Part shown: one piece after another, positions 8,368 through 16,299 of the stretch | How positions within the stretch are numbered: the stretch's first letter is position 1 | How the letters are laid out: every line of letters starts with the position of its first letter | Assembly (NCBI RefSeq): GCF_003938655.1 | Contig: NZ_RJJT01000011.1 | Coordinates: 124,001 to 188,000, forward strand | Reading direction: 5' to 3' | DNA from: Rhizobium pisi | Lineage (GTDB): Bacteria; Pseudomonadota; Alphaproteobacteria; Rhizobiales; Rhizobiaceae | Length of the DNA: 64,000 nt | Notes under the pieces: generated by a model | What the model was told of the DNA's origin: nothing | Databases searched by the model: none | Seen by the model: only the letters and a program-made list of their open reading frames with translations | Program-made: the position numbers and the translations under genes

Positions 8368-9919
8368 CGAAAAGCCCCTCTTCCAATTCTACCCCGGTAT
8401 TGACCGCGCCCTTCAGCCGCGGAGGAAACTCGACAGTCGCGGCGTGACCGGCATCTTCTGCGCGCTTGGCGCCCGAGCCGTCAACCGCGATCTCAATGGT
8501 AATGATCGTGCCTTCGCCGGGCTGGCTGGCGATGGCGAAGTTTCCACCATGCAGTGCTACCAGCCCCTTGACCAGTGAAAGGCCGAGGCCCGTGCCTTCG
8601 AACCGGCGGGTATAGTCATTCTGGATCTGGACGAAGGGCTGGCCGAGTAATGCCAGCTTATCGGCCGGAATGCCGATGCCAGTGTCGCTGACCGTCAGCT
8701 TCAGAATGCCGTCGCGCGCCGCTGCATCGACGGAGACGACGCCGCCGGCCTCGGTGAACTTCACGGCGTTGCCGACAAGATTGATGAGGATCTGCTGGAT
8801 GGCGCGCTGATCGGCGACGATTTCGCCGAGGCCGCGCTGGATACGGCTCGTTAGGGTGACGCCCTTGGTTTTGGCCTGCAATGCCAGCATCGATTCGCAG
8901 GATTTGACCGAGCTTGCGATATCGAAAGCTTCGAGAATCAGCTCGTAGCGACCAGCCTCGATCTTGCTCATGTCGAGCATGGTGTTGACGACGGACAGCA
9001 GATGCGCGCCGGATTCGCGAACCAGGCCCACATATTCGCGCTGTCGGTCGTTTTCGAACTTGCCGAAATATTCACCGATCAGGATATCGGAAAAACCGAG
9101 AATGGCGTTCAGCGGCGTGCGCAGCTCGTGGCTGACGGCGGCAAGGAAGCGCGATTTGGCATCGTTTGCGGATTCGGCATCGGCCGCGCGGCTCTGGGCT
9201 TCGTCACGCAGCTGCTGTTCGACGGAGACGTCGCGCAACTGGGCGATGACGGCGGCAAGCTCGCCGTCCGCGTCGCGGCGGGCGGTCATGTCCATTCTCA
9301 AATATGCAAACTGACGTTGATCGCGCGAGACCGAGGGCCGGTCGAGACGCAGATCGACGCTCGCGGCATCTTCGCCCCTGCGCAGGAGATCGAGTGCCCG
9401 CAGGAAAAGGATGCGGTCGGAGACATGCACCTGTTCGAGGAAGCCCCTGCCCTTGGGATCGCGCATCCAGGCGAGGAAATCACGGCGGTCGCGGCCGCCG
9501 ACCGTCACGACACTGCCGTGCGGATCGAGGAAGAAGACGAGGCCTGGGGAGGCAGCAAGGAAAAAATCCTCGGCCGACTGCGTGGCGATGCCGGCGGGCG
9601 AGCCCTGACGGGCAAGCGCGATGCTGCCGACGGCTGAAAAGAGAAAGGCGGCGCAAACCATGGCGACACCCGCCGGCAGGGCAACGGCAGGGCTGGTGAC
9701 GGCCGACAGCCCGATCGGAGCAGCAACGAGAGCGGCCGACGACATGAGGACGAGCCGGCGCAGAATTGCGAGCTCGCGTTGGCGCACAGCTTCGCCGCCT
9801 CCCGTCCGGGAGAGCCAGCTTGTCGCTGCCCGGTCTACGAGGGCCGTCGCCCAGCCGCCAATGTCACTCAATACACGCACGCAATACCCGCCCAAAAGGC
9901 TGTCTATCGATCCGGACAA
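8339..9919 (-). CDS. Membrane sensor histidine kinase with PAS-like domain
   Basis: A 526-residue kinase. Two close membrane helices lie at about 55-100, a PAS-like sensor follows (about 115-235), then HisKA with the phospho-acceptor in FLAAVSHELRTPLNAILGFS (H264), and HATPase_c with the N box (ILINLVGNAVKF), G1 (DTGIGIP) and G2 (GTGLGLSLVKGL). The H box resembles the PleC/DivJ/PdhS group of alphaproteobacterial cell-cycle kinases, but I cannot assign it to a member. No receiver domain is fused and no response regulator gene is adjacent. The short periplasmic loop suggests sensing in the membrane or cytoplasm. Confidence 0.88.
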   Translation of the reverse strand: MSGSIDSLLGGYCVRVLSDIGGWATALVDRAATSWLSRTGGGEAVRQRELAILRRLVLMSSAALVAAPIGLSAVTSPAVALPAGVAMVCAAFLFSAVGSIALARQGSPAGIATQSAEDFFLAASPGLVFFLDPHGSVVTVGGRDRRDFLAWMRDPKGRGFLEQVHVSDRILFLRALDLLRRGEDAASVDLRLDRPSVSRDQRQFAYLRMDMTARRDADGELAAVIAQLRDVSVEQQLRDEAQSRAADAESANDAKSRFLAAVSHELRTPLNAILGFSDILIGEYFGKFENDRQREYVGLVRESGAHLLSVVNTMLDMSKIEAGRYELILEAFDIASSVKSCESMLALQAKTKGVTLTSRIQRGLGEIVADQRAIQQILINLVGNAVKFTEAGGVVSVDAAARDGILKLTVSDTGIGIPADKLALLGQPFVQIQNDYTRRFEGTGLGLSLVKGLVALHGGNFAIASQPGEGTIITIEIAVDGSGAKRAEDAGHAATVEFPPRLKGAVNTGVELEEGLFDGRAQAKIA

Positions 9920-10331
9920 TAGGCCCCGCCGACTTAAAGAAAGGATAAGGCAAAAGCGCTGTTCACAGCCTGAAAGGGCCGAAATTCCCGTTTTGAGGCA
10001 TATGGAAGGCTCTTTGCCTTTTGTGGTTAATGGGGGGTAAGCGACGGATTTTCCTCATATTTCAGTATCGCGTTAACTCCTGTGGCAAGGCGAGCGGGCA
10101 AAAGCCCTGCAATTGCAAGGAGGTGCTGCCCTGATGTTTAACGGCGATCGCTCACATTCGAATTAAATGCGGCTCAAATACCCTTCGCTAAAATTTGAAC
10201 TAAATTTGCCGCAAATGCGCGTGAGTTTCGAAAAGCGGCATTCGCAACTTGGCGGTAGGGTGAAAGCACACCGGACAACCGGCCTGATTCGGCGACAAGA
10301 ACCGGACGGGAAAACAGGATGGGCAACGACA
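9920..10331. other. Divergent intergenic region with tiny upstream frame
   Basis: This gap separates the divergent kinase and DUF5330 genes and should hold both promoters. At 10116-10124 a strong AAGGAGGTG stretch precedes an ATG at 10134 that opens a ten-codon frame (MFNGDRSHSN) ending at 10166, directly followed by another in-frame ATG at 10167. The sequence from 10167 to 10331 is open in the frame of the DUF5330 gene but looks non-coding. No terminator is visible. Confidence 0.4.
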
Positions 10332-10826
10332 ATGTGGTTTCTGATCAAAGGATCCTTCTGGTTTGGCCTTGTGCTCGTGCTTCTTTCCGTCTTCAGCACG
10401 GAGAGTTCCGACAAGCTGGCCAATGGCCCGCAATTGCAGCTTTCCGACGCGTTTACGGCGGCAAGCGGCGCCTATGACTATCTCACCGGCATGTGCTCGG
10501 AAAAGCCAGAGGTCTGCGCCAAGGGCGCGGAGACCTTCACAGCGCTCGGATACAGGGCCCGTGAAGGCGCCCGTGTCGCCTATGAACTCCTCGACAGCCA
10601 ATTCAAGGACGAGGCGCCGGCGACCGCAAAACTTGCTGGACCGCAGACGCCGGTCGCACTCAACATTCCCTCCCTCGCTGCGCCTTCGCTTCAGGAAAAG
10701 GTGCGCGAGGCCAAAGCCGCGCTGAACCAGCCGATGCCTTACCGTCCGCCGGTCGATGACGAGGATACAGCCGCGACGGTGGTAACAGGCGCTATTCCGC
10801 TGCCGACGCCGAAACCGGCGACCTGA
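10332..10826 (+). CDS. DUF5330-like single-pass membrane protein
   Basis: A 164-residue protein with an N-terminal membrane helix (MWFLIKGSFWFGLVLVLLSVF), a helical region with the pair MCSEKPEVC (about residues 51-59) and a proline-rich C-terminal tail. It matches the rhizobial DUF5330 pattern; the function is unknown. I start at the Met before the hydrophobic helix, because the 55 codons upstream are basic and low in coding character. The ribosome site is weak, so the true start is uncertain. Confidence 0.65.
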   Translation: MWFLIKGSFWFGLVLVLLSVFSTESSDKLANGPQLQLSDAFTAASGAYDYLTGMCSEKPEVCAKGAETFTALGYRAREGARVAYELLDSQFKDEAPATAKLAGPQTPVALNIPSLAAPSLQEKVREAKAALNQPMPYRPPVDDEDTAATVVTGAIPLPTPKPAT

Positions 10827-10951
10827 CGAAATTTTCGCGGGCACACGCCCGCAGCACCTTCGGGTTTCTAGCTTGCATCGGTGGTCCGCATGACGCGGAA
10901 ATGCCCCATGCCTGACGTGCCTGCCCTGTTCAATTCAGCATGTTGCTGCGC

Positions 10952-10995
10952 CGTGAGGATGCCCATCCCTCACGGCGTTTCTTCTATTTTTTTGC
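10952..10995 (+). terminator. Probable Rho-independent terminator after DUF5330-like gene
   Basis: CCGTGAGGATG is followed by a short loop and CATCCCTCACGG, then GCGTTTCTTCTATTTTTTT. The stem and T-rich tail fit an intrinsic terminator on the plus strand. It lies about 125 bases after the DUF5330-like stop. Confidence 0.55.
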
Positions 10996-11053
10996 GTAAT
11001 TCGCTGCAAAATCGCTGCGCGCTTTGCCTGGGATTGCTTTAACGGTTCAAATC
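10994..11053. repeat. Dispersed palindromic repeat, copy 1
   Basis: Starts GCGTAATTCGCTGCAAAATC and ends around GGGATTGCTTTAACGG. It aligns well with the copy that begins exactly 100 bases later and with copies near 42.2, 46.6 and 58.9 kb. The consensus has GCAATTCC near one end and GGAATTGC near the other, flanking AAAACCGCT-like sequence. Confidence 0.7.
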
Positions 11054-11093
11054 CGCTGGTCTTTCACCTATATGCACTTCAAGAGCTTTTCCT

Positions 11094-11154
11094 GACGCAT
11101 TCCGGATGCAAAACCGCTGCGCATTTTGCTGGAATTGCTTGAACGGTGAAAGGC
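11094..11154. repeat. Dispersed palindromic repeat, copy 2
   Basis: Starts GACGCATTCCGGATGCAAAA and contains TTGCTGGAATTGCTTGAACG. It lies six bases before the sufE start used here, so it is part of the sufE leader or promoter. See the copy at 10994. Confidence 0.75.
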
Positions 11155-11160
11155 TTTTCC

Positions 11161-11583
11161 ATGTCATCCCTCGACCAGATCATTGACGACTTCACCTTCC
11201 TGGACGATTGGGAAGACCGCTACCGCTATGTCATCGAGCTCGGCAAGGCGCTGCCCGACCTGCCGGAGGAGAAGCGCACCTCCGCGAACAAGGTGATGGG
11301 ATGCGCAAGCCAGGTATGGCTGGTGACGCATACGACAGGCGACCCCGACAATCCCGTCATGAGTTTCGAGGGTGATTCGGACGCCCATATCGTGCGCGGA
11401 CTGGTCGCCATCGTGCTTGCCACCTATTCCGGTAAGAAAGCATCCGAGATCGCTGGCCTCGATGCCTTCGAGATATTCTCGAAGATCGGCTTGGTGGAGA
11501 ATTTGTCGTCGCAGCGCTCGAACGGACTGCGATCGATGGTGAACAGGATCCGCGAAGAGGCAAGGGTCCGCGCTGCGGCTTGA
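11161..11583 (+). CDS. sufE: SufE family sulfur-acceptor protein
   Basis: A 140-residue SufE, which accepts persulfide sulfur from the cysteine desulfurase SufS and stimulates Fe-S cluster assembly in the cytoplasm. The catalytic cysteine is C48 in NKVMGCASQVW, and the motifs DWEDRYRYVIELGK and SQRSNGLRSMV are typical. An ATG five codons upstream (11146) is possible, but MSSLDQII matches the family start. It is not beside a suf operon. A repeat copy ends just before the start. Confidence 0.88.
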   Translation: MSSLDQIIDDFTFLDDWEDRYRYVIELGKALPDLPEEKRTSANKVMGCASQVWLVTHTTGDPDNPVMSFEGDSDAHIVRGLVAIVLATYSGKKASEIAGLDAFEIFSKIGLVENLSSQRSNGLRSMVNRIREEARVRAAA

Positions 11584-11813
11584 AAACGATTGAAGTTGAT
11601 CGGCGTCGAGAAACGTTCGCCGCAAACCGATCGATTCGGAAGCGCCGTCCGGGCATCCGAGTATATTAACACTTGCTCATAATACAGGAATACATTCTGC
11701 GCCTCCCTGCGAAGCAAAAGACGGGAGGCCTCGCAATATCACCTCCCGCGCCTGGTTCCGCCGGCGAAGGGCGTGAAATACTGGAGAGAATTTTCCTCGT
11801 CCTGAATGAATAC

Positions 11814-11840
11814 AAAAAAGCCGGGCGTAAGACCCGGCTT
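11814..11840 (-). terminator. Rho-independent terminator of rosR/mucR
   Basis: On the minus strand an AAGCCGGG / CCCGGCTT stem with a seven-base loop is followed by TTTTTTG. It starts 26 bases after the regulator's stop codon and is a clean intrinsic terminator. Confidence 0.9.
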
Positions 11841-11865
11841 TTGTCGTTGTTGCTTTCGAAAAAGC

Positions 11866-12297
11866 TCAGCCGCGGCCGCGCTTGCGGCGCTGCCCCAGGC
11901 CCATTTCCTTTGCCAGGCGCGAACGCGCTTCAGCATAAGCGGGCGCTACCATCGGGTAATCGGTCGGCAGGTCCCACTTCTCGCGGTATTCTTCCGGCGA
12001 GAGGCTGTGATGCGTCATCAGGTGACGCTTGAGGGACTTGAAGTTGCCGCCGCATTCCAAACACGTGATCTGCTCGTCCTGCACCGATTTGCGGACAGAA
12101 ACTGCAGGCTTCTGCTTTTCGACGATCGCCGCAGCGGGCTGCGGTACGGACGTGTTGCTGAGTGCCGAATGCACGTCGGAAATCAGATTGGCCAGGTCGC
12201 TGACCGGTACAACGTGGTTGCTGACATAAGCCGCGACGATGTCGGCCGTCAGTTCCACAAGCAGCTCCGGCCCATTGCCGGTCGCTATATCAGTCAT
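11866..12297 (-). CDS. rosR: MucR/RosR family zinc-finger transcriptional regulator
   Basis: A 143-residue Ros/MucR protein. Residues 79-97 form the prokaryotic C2H2 finger, C79-x2-C82-x9-H92-x3-H96, in CLECGGNFKSLKRHLMTHH, followed by SLSPEEYREKWDLPTDYPMVAP. Homologues control exopolysaccharide synthesis, motility and nodulation in rhizobia by binding AT-rich DNA, usually as repressors that also act on their own gene. It has a good terminator downstream and about 440 bases of AT-rich upstream sequence. The name mucR would be equally proper. Confidence 0.93.
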   Translation of the reverse strand: MTDIATGNGPELLVELTADIVAAYVSNHVVPVSDLANLISDVHSALSNTSVPQPAAAIVEKQKPAVSVRKSVQDEQITCLECGGNFKSLKRHLMTHHSLSPEEYREKWDLPTDYPMVAPAYAEARSRLAKEMGLGQRRKRGRG

Positions 12298-12737
12298 ATT
12301 CTTTCTCCTGTTAGCATGCTCAAACGGCCCTTGACTGACGCGTCAAAGACCCTCCTCGTAGAAGCAAACAGCAAAAGTACAGGAAGCGACCTTCTGTTCC
12401 GAAAAACACGAAATCCACCCCTAGATTCCGAAGACCGAGACCTGCTCTTATACTGCCTGATCGAAAACCACTACGTCGTGCCCCAGGCGATGGCCTCAGT
12501 TAGACATTGAAAATCAAAACTGAGGGACTTGGAAGCAGTAGGATTGTAATTCACAATCAGAACTCTACTTGCATTTTCAAATACCATCGTTTGGCCGAAA
12601 CGCCAATTATTATTTGTCGTTTTTCTTGAGAAAAAATAGCTGACGAAGAATTGAGGGGCCTGCTATCAAGCTTTACTCACAGCTTCCTGTGCATAAGTTT
12701 TGCATAAATCTGGTAAAGTCGCCAAACAGCATATCTG
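12298..12737 (-). promoter_or_regulatory. Long AT-rich upstream region of rosR/mucR
   Basis: No gene is seen between rosR and mnhG. The sequence is AT-rich, as expected for a MucR-regulated and autoregulated promoter. It holds a perfect 8-base inverted repeat, CCTCAGTT at 12494-12501 and AACTGAGG at 12518-12525, about 200 bases before the start codon, and AT-rich tracts near 12590-12650. Exact promoter and operator positions cannot be set by eye. Confidence 0.5.
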
Positions 12738-13070
12738 TCAGCGCTTGGCCATATCGTCGCGTACCGAGATATCGCCGAGATCATATCCCGAGCGGTGGGC
12801 CGCCCTCGCAAGCAGATGTGCGGACACCGGCGCCGTCAGCAGGAAGAAGATGAAGCCGGCAAGGGCGCGGGCGAGAATCACCGAATCTTCGGAATAAAGG
12901 CCGGCGGCAAAGAGCAGCAATCCCGAGCCGACAGTCCCCGCCTTCGAGGCCGAATGCATGCGGGTATAGAGATCGGGCAGCCTGACGAGGCCGATCGCCG
13001 CCGAAAGCGCAAAGAGCGCACCGGCAATCATCAGCAGGGCCGTGACGGCTGCGACGATATAATCCATCAT
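12738..13070 (-). CDS. mnhG: Na+/H+ antiporter subunit G
   Basis: A 110-residue MnhG/MrpG (PhaG) subunit with three membrane helices and the family motif IGLVRLPDLYTRMHSASKAGTVG. It is the last gene of the operon. The start ATG overlaps the mnhF stop in an ATGA arrangement. It is a structural part of the multi-subunit Mrp-type cation/proton antiporter in the inner membrane. Confidence 0.9.
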   Translation of the reverse strand: MMDYIVAAVTALLMIAGALFALSAAIGLVRLPDLYTRMHSASKAGTVGSGLLLFAAGLYSEDSVILARALAGFIFFLLTAPVSAHLLARAAHRSGYDLGDISVRDDMAKR

Positions 13071-13420
13071 TGCCTCTTCCTCCCCGTCCGGCGTTTTTTG
13101 GCCTTGCTCTTCGCCACCGCGGCGGAAGGCGGGGATTTGATGCTGCCGCGCGACAGCACGAAGCGGGCGAAGGCGACGGTTGCCAGGAAGCCGACAAGGC
13201 CGAGCGAGATGGCGATATCGATATAGAGCGAAAAGCCGGTCTTGATCGCGATGACGGCGATGAAGCCGATCGCTATGCCAGTCAGCATGTCGAGGGCGAG
13301 GATGCGATCCGGCAATGTCGGACCGGCAATAACCCGCCAGACAGTCAGAAGCAGCGCCAGGCCGAGGATGACGAGGGCGCCCGAGGATGCGGCCGTGATG
13401 ATGGCGGCGGGCGTGATCAC
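13067..13420 (-). CDS. mnhF: Na+/H+ antiporter subunit F
   Basis: A 117-residue MnhF/MrpF (PhaF) subunit with three membrane helices and the motif GPTLPDRILALDMLTGIAIG. It has a very basic C-terminal extension (KSKAKKRRTGRKRQ) facing the cytoplasm. Four-base overlaps join it to mnhE upstream and mnhG downstream. It works as part of the Mrp-type antiporter. Confidence 0.92.
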   Translation of the reverse strand: MITPAAIITAASSGALVILGLALLLTVWRVIAGPTLPDRILALDMLTGIAIGFIAVIAIKTGFSLYIDIAISLGLVGFLATVAFARFVLSRGSIKSPPSAAVAKSKAKKRRTGRKRQ

Positions 13421-13890
13421 CGGAAGGCCTCCATGATCTTGCGTTCAAAACCGTTGGCAATATTCCGCCTCGTCGCCTCGGGATCGGAACAATCGAGCGC
13501 GTGGACATAGAGCGTGCGGCGATCTGTGGAGACGTCGACCGAAAGCGTGCCTGGCGTCAGCGTAATGAGGTTTGCGAGCAGAGTGATCTCGAAATCGCTC
13601 GTTACCGTCAAAGGGAAGGCAAAGATGCCGGGCTTCAGCTTCATGTCGGGCGAGAGAACCGTGATTGTGACCTTCCAGGCCGACAGCGACAATTCCTTCA
13701 GAAACAGAGCGGCGAGCGAGAGCAGCGGTCCAACGCGGCGCGGATAGGTCTTGCCGCCGAAGGGTTCGCGAATGATGAAGAGCGCCAAAGCCGCGAGCAG
13801 GAAGCCGAAGATGAGATTGAGCAGCGAGACGCTGCCGGTGACGGCAACCCAACCAATGGCGAGCAGCAGGTTGAAGAGGAAGGCGGTCAC
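13417..13890 (-). CDS. mnhE: Na+/H+ antiporter subunit E
   Basis: A 157-residue MnhE/MrpE (PhaE) subunit. Two N-terminal membrane helices precede a domain with ANLITLTPGTLSVDV, the family hallmark. The start is GTG, overlapping the mnhD stop (GTGA), which is better than the distant upstream alternatives that lie inside mnhD. It belongs to the Mrp-type antiporter complex. Confidence 0.9.
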   Translation of the reverse strand: MTAFLFNLLLAIGWVAVTGSVSLLNLIFGFLLAALALFIIREPFGGKTYPRRVGPLLSLAALFLKELSLSAWKVTITVLSPDMKLKPGIFAFPLTVTSDFEITLLANLITLTPGTLSVDVSTDRRTLYVHALDCSDPEATRRNIANGFERKIMEAFR

Positions 13891-15440
13891 GGCGCGCGCC
13901 CTCCTGGAAAAACCGAATGAAGATAGGCTTGGCGGTCGACAAGACCGGCTGCGGCCGATTGCGACAATCGCAACAGCTGTTCCGGGGCGATGCCGAAGCC
14001 GATGACCAGCGCCGTCAACGCAGCGAGCGACAGCCCGGTGCGCCAACACCTCCTCGACGGGGCGAGCGCTATCGGCGCTGGGCGCCAATAGGCGAGCAGG
14101 AAGAGGCGCCCGAAGGCGATCGTCGTCAGAAAACCTCCGGTGAGGATCGAGGCCGCCAGCCACCAGGCGCCGATATCGAGCGAGGCCTTGACGAGAATGA
14201 CTTTCGGCCAGAAGCCGGAAAAGGGCGGCAGGCCGCAAGCGGCAAGGAAGAGCACGAAGGAGACTGCGGTGAAACCGCCGCTTTGCCTATAGAGCCCGCC
14301 GAGAGCCGAGAGCGAAAAGCCGCCGCCGCGCCGGGCGATCTCGCCGGCGGCAAGGTAGAGCGCCGTCATCAGCACCATGGAATGGACCGCATAGAAGACC
14401 GCGCCGCTGATGCCGCCAATCCCGCCGAGGGCCACGCCGGCGAGCATGTTGCCGATGCCCGAGATGACGACATAGCCGAACAGCCTGCGGATGTCGTTTT
14501 CGGCAAGCGCGCCGAGGGCGCCGACCAGAATGGTCGCGGCCGCAGCGAGCGCGATCAGGAAGCCAAGATCCTCGCGCTCGACCGGCAGCAGCATGATCAT
14601 CACCCGGATCAGGGCGTAGATGCCGACCTTGGTGAGCAAGCCGGCAAAGAGCCCGGAGACGACGATGCGCGGCGTATGGTAGGAGGCCGGCAGCCAGAAA
14701 TTGACCGGAAACGCGGCTGCCTTCATGCCGAAGGCAAGCAGGAAGAGACTTGCAAGCGTCATCAGCGGCGCCGTGCCACGCAGGGCCGTCGCCTTTGCGG
14801 CGATATCGGCCATATTGAGCGTGCCGAAAATGGCATAAAGAATGCCGACGCCGGCCAGGAACAAGGTCGTGGCGATGAGATTGAGCACCGCATATTTCAG
14901 CGCGCCGTCGATCTGTTCGCGTTCGGAGCCGAGGATGATCAGCCCGAAAGAGGAGATCAGCAGCACCTCGAACCAGACGTAGAGATTGAAGATATCGCCG
15001 GTCAGAAAGGTGCCGGTGACGCCTGCCATCAAAAGCATGAGCAGCGGGAAGAAACCATACCGCCGGCCGCTTTCACCAATATCGGCAAGCGCATAGATGC
15101 CGCCAGCGAGCGCGGCAAGAGCTGCGGTGAACGCCATCAGTGCACCGAAAAGATCGACGGTGAAGGCGATTCCGAAGGGCGGCAGCCAGCGGCCCATGAC
15201 CATGGTGAGCGGGCCTCCGGCTGCGACCTTCGCCAGCAGTGCCGCATCCATCAGCGCCAGCAGCATGAGACCCGATATGGCAAGCCAGGCCTGCAGCCGT
15301 GGATAGGCGCGCAAAATCAGCAAGACGGCGCCGAGCGTGATGCAATGGGCGACCGGTAGGATGGCGAGCCAGTGCCCGATCGGTACCGGAGCGGTGATCA
15401 TGGCGGCGGAGAGATCGATAGGCGTGGTGGGGGCAGCCAT
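13887..15440 (-). CDS. mnhD: Na+/H+ antiporter subunit D
   Basis: A 517-residue MnhD/MrpD (PhaD) subunit, related to proton-pumping subunits of complex I (NuoM/NuoN type), with about 14 membrane helices and the motifs FNLYVWFEVLLISSFGLIIL and KAAAFPVNFWLPASYHTPR, the latter holding the conserved Lys in the proton path. A GGAGG site precedes the ATG. A 58-base gap separates it from mnhC, the only sizable gap inside the operon. Confidence 0.93.
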   Translation of the reverse strand: MAAPTTPIDLSAAMITAPVPIGHWLAILPVAHCITLGAVLLILRAYPRLQAWLAISGLMLLALMDAALLAKVAAGGPLTMVMGRWLPPFGIAFTVDLFGALMAFTAALAALAGGIYALADIGESGRRYGFFPLLMLLMAGVTGTFLTGDIFNLYVWFEVLLISSFGLIILGSEREQIDGALKYAVLNLIATTLFLAGVGILYAIFGTLNMADIAAKATALRGTAPLMTLASLFLLAFGMKAAAFPVNFWLPASYHTPRIVVSGLFAGLLTKVGIYALIRVMIMLLPVEREDLGFLIALAAAATILVGALGALAENDIRRLFGYVVISGIGNMLAGVALGGIGGISGAVFYAVHSMVLMTALYLAAGEIARRGGGFSLSALGGLYRQSGGFTAVSFVLFLAACGLPPFSGFWPKVILVKASLDIGAWWLAASILTGGFLTTIAFGRLFLLAYWRPAPIALAPSRRCWRTGLSLAALTALVIGFGIAPEQLLRLSQSAAAGLVDRQAYLHSVFPGGRAP

Positions 15441-15498
15441 CAGATGGCGCCTCCACTATCGGAAGAGAGGGGGGTGAGCATCCGCACAAACATCCGCC

Positions 15499-15879
15499 TC
15501 AATACCCCAATGGCGGCAACGGGCGGTCGTCGGGCTCGGCAGCATGCATTTCGCTGGTATCGTCGGTGCCGAGGTCCTGATAGGCGCGGTAGGTCAGCAC
15601 CAGCAGGAAGGCGAGGAAAGAGAAGGAGATGACGATCGCGGTCAGGATGAGCGCCTGCGGCAGCGGGTTCGCCGTGCCGGAGGGCAAGGCGTCGAGATCC
15701 GCCGGGATGATCGGCGGCACTTCGCGCGTCAGCCGGCCCGATGTAAAGAGCAGGAGGTTGACCGCGTTGCCGAGGATGGCGATGCCGAGCATGATGCGGA
15801 TCGAGAATTTCGACAGCATCAGATAGATGGCGGCGGCAAAGAACAGGCCGACGAGGATCGAAAGAAGCGGTTCCATCAT
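15499..15879 (-). CDS. mnhC: Na+/H+ antiporter subunit C
   Basis: A 126-residue MnhC/MrpC (PhaC) subunit, homologous to NuoK, with three membrane helices and the motifs GIAILGNAVNLLLF and DPLPQALILTAIVIS-like sequence (here ANPLPQALILTAIVIS). It overlaps mnhB by four bases (ATGA). A Met-Met start leaves a one-codon ambiguity. It is a core part of the antiporter. Confidence 0.93.
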   Translation of the reverse strand: MMEPLLSILVGLFFAAAIYLMLSKFSIRIMLGIAILGNAVNLLLFTSGRLTREVPPIIPADLDALPSGTANPLPQALILTAIVISFSFLAFLLVLTYRAYQDLGTDDTSEMHAAEPDDRPLPPLGY

Positions 15880-16295
15880 TCCACCTCCCTTTCTTCCAGC
15901 GCCAGCGCGATCGAGGCAATGGCGCCGAGCACGACCAGATAGACGCTGATATCGAAGAGCAGGACGCTCGACAGCGGTACCTCTACGCCGAAAAGCTTCG
16001 GATAGATCCAGAGACCGGTCATGAAGGGAACCGCAAAGAAGATGGAGAGAAGGCCCGCCATCGTCGAAAGCAGCAGGCCGGCGCCGGCAATCGATAGCGG
16101 ATGGAAGAACAGCGCACGGCGCACGGCCGAAACGCCGCGAGCGATACCGTAGACTGCCAGTCCAGAGGCTGCGATCAGCCCGCCGATGAAGCCGCCGCCC
16201 GGTTCGTTATGGCCGCGCAGCAGCACGAAGACGGAAAAGAGCAGCATCAGCGCGGTCAGGAACGGAGCGACGGTGCGGAAGATAAGGGTGTTCAT
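15876..16295 (-). CDS. mnhB: Na+/H+ antiporter subunit B
   Basis: A 139-residue MnhB/MrpB subunit with four membrane helices and the motif HNEPGGGFIGGLIAASG, typical of the family. The start chosen, MNTLIFRTVAPF, lies four bases after the mnhA stop; an in-frame Met 15 codons earlier lies within mnhA. In some rhizobial Pha systems B is fused to A; here it is separate. Confidence 0.92.
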   Translation of the reverse strand: MNTLIFRTVAPFLTALMLLFSVFVLLRGHNEPGGGFIGGLIAASGLAVYGIARGVSAVRRALFFHPLSIAGAGLLLSTMAGLLSIFFAVPFMTGLWIYPKLFGVEVPLSSVLLFDISVYLVVLGAIASIALALEEREVE

Positions 16296-16299
16296 TCGA

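Larger units (their letters stand above)
10827..11160. other. sufE upstream region with two palindromic repeat copies
   Basis: A 334-base gap. It contains a short inverted segment around 10950-10985 (CCGTGAGGATG and CATCCCTCACGG, a hairpin followed by TTTCTTCTATTTTTTT), which could terminate the upstream gene, and two copies of the dispersed repeat described separately at 10994 and 11094. The start of sufE lies immediately after the second copy. Confidence 0.6.

Noticed and set aside
10950..11160. Possible tRNA or riboswitch before sufE
   Set aside because: No cloverleaf or T-loop-like sequence; the region is explained by a terminator and two repeat copies.
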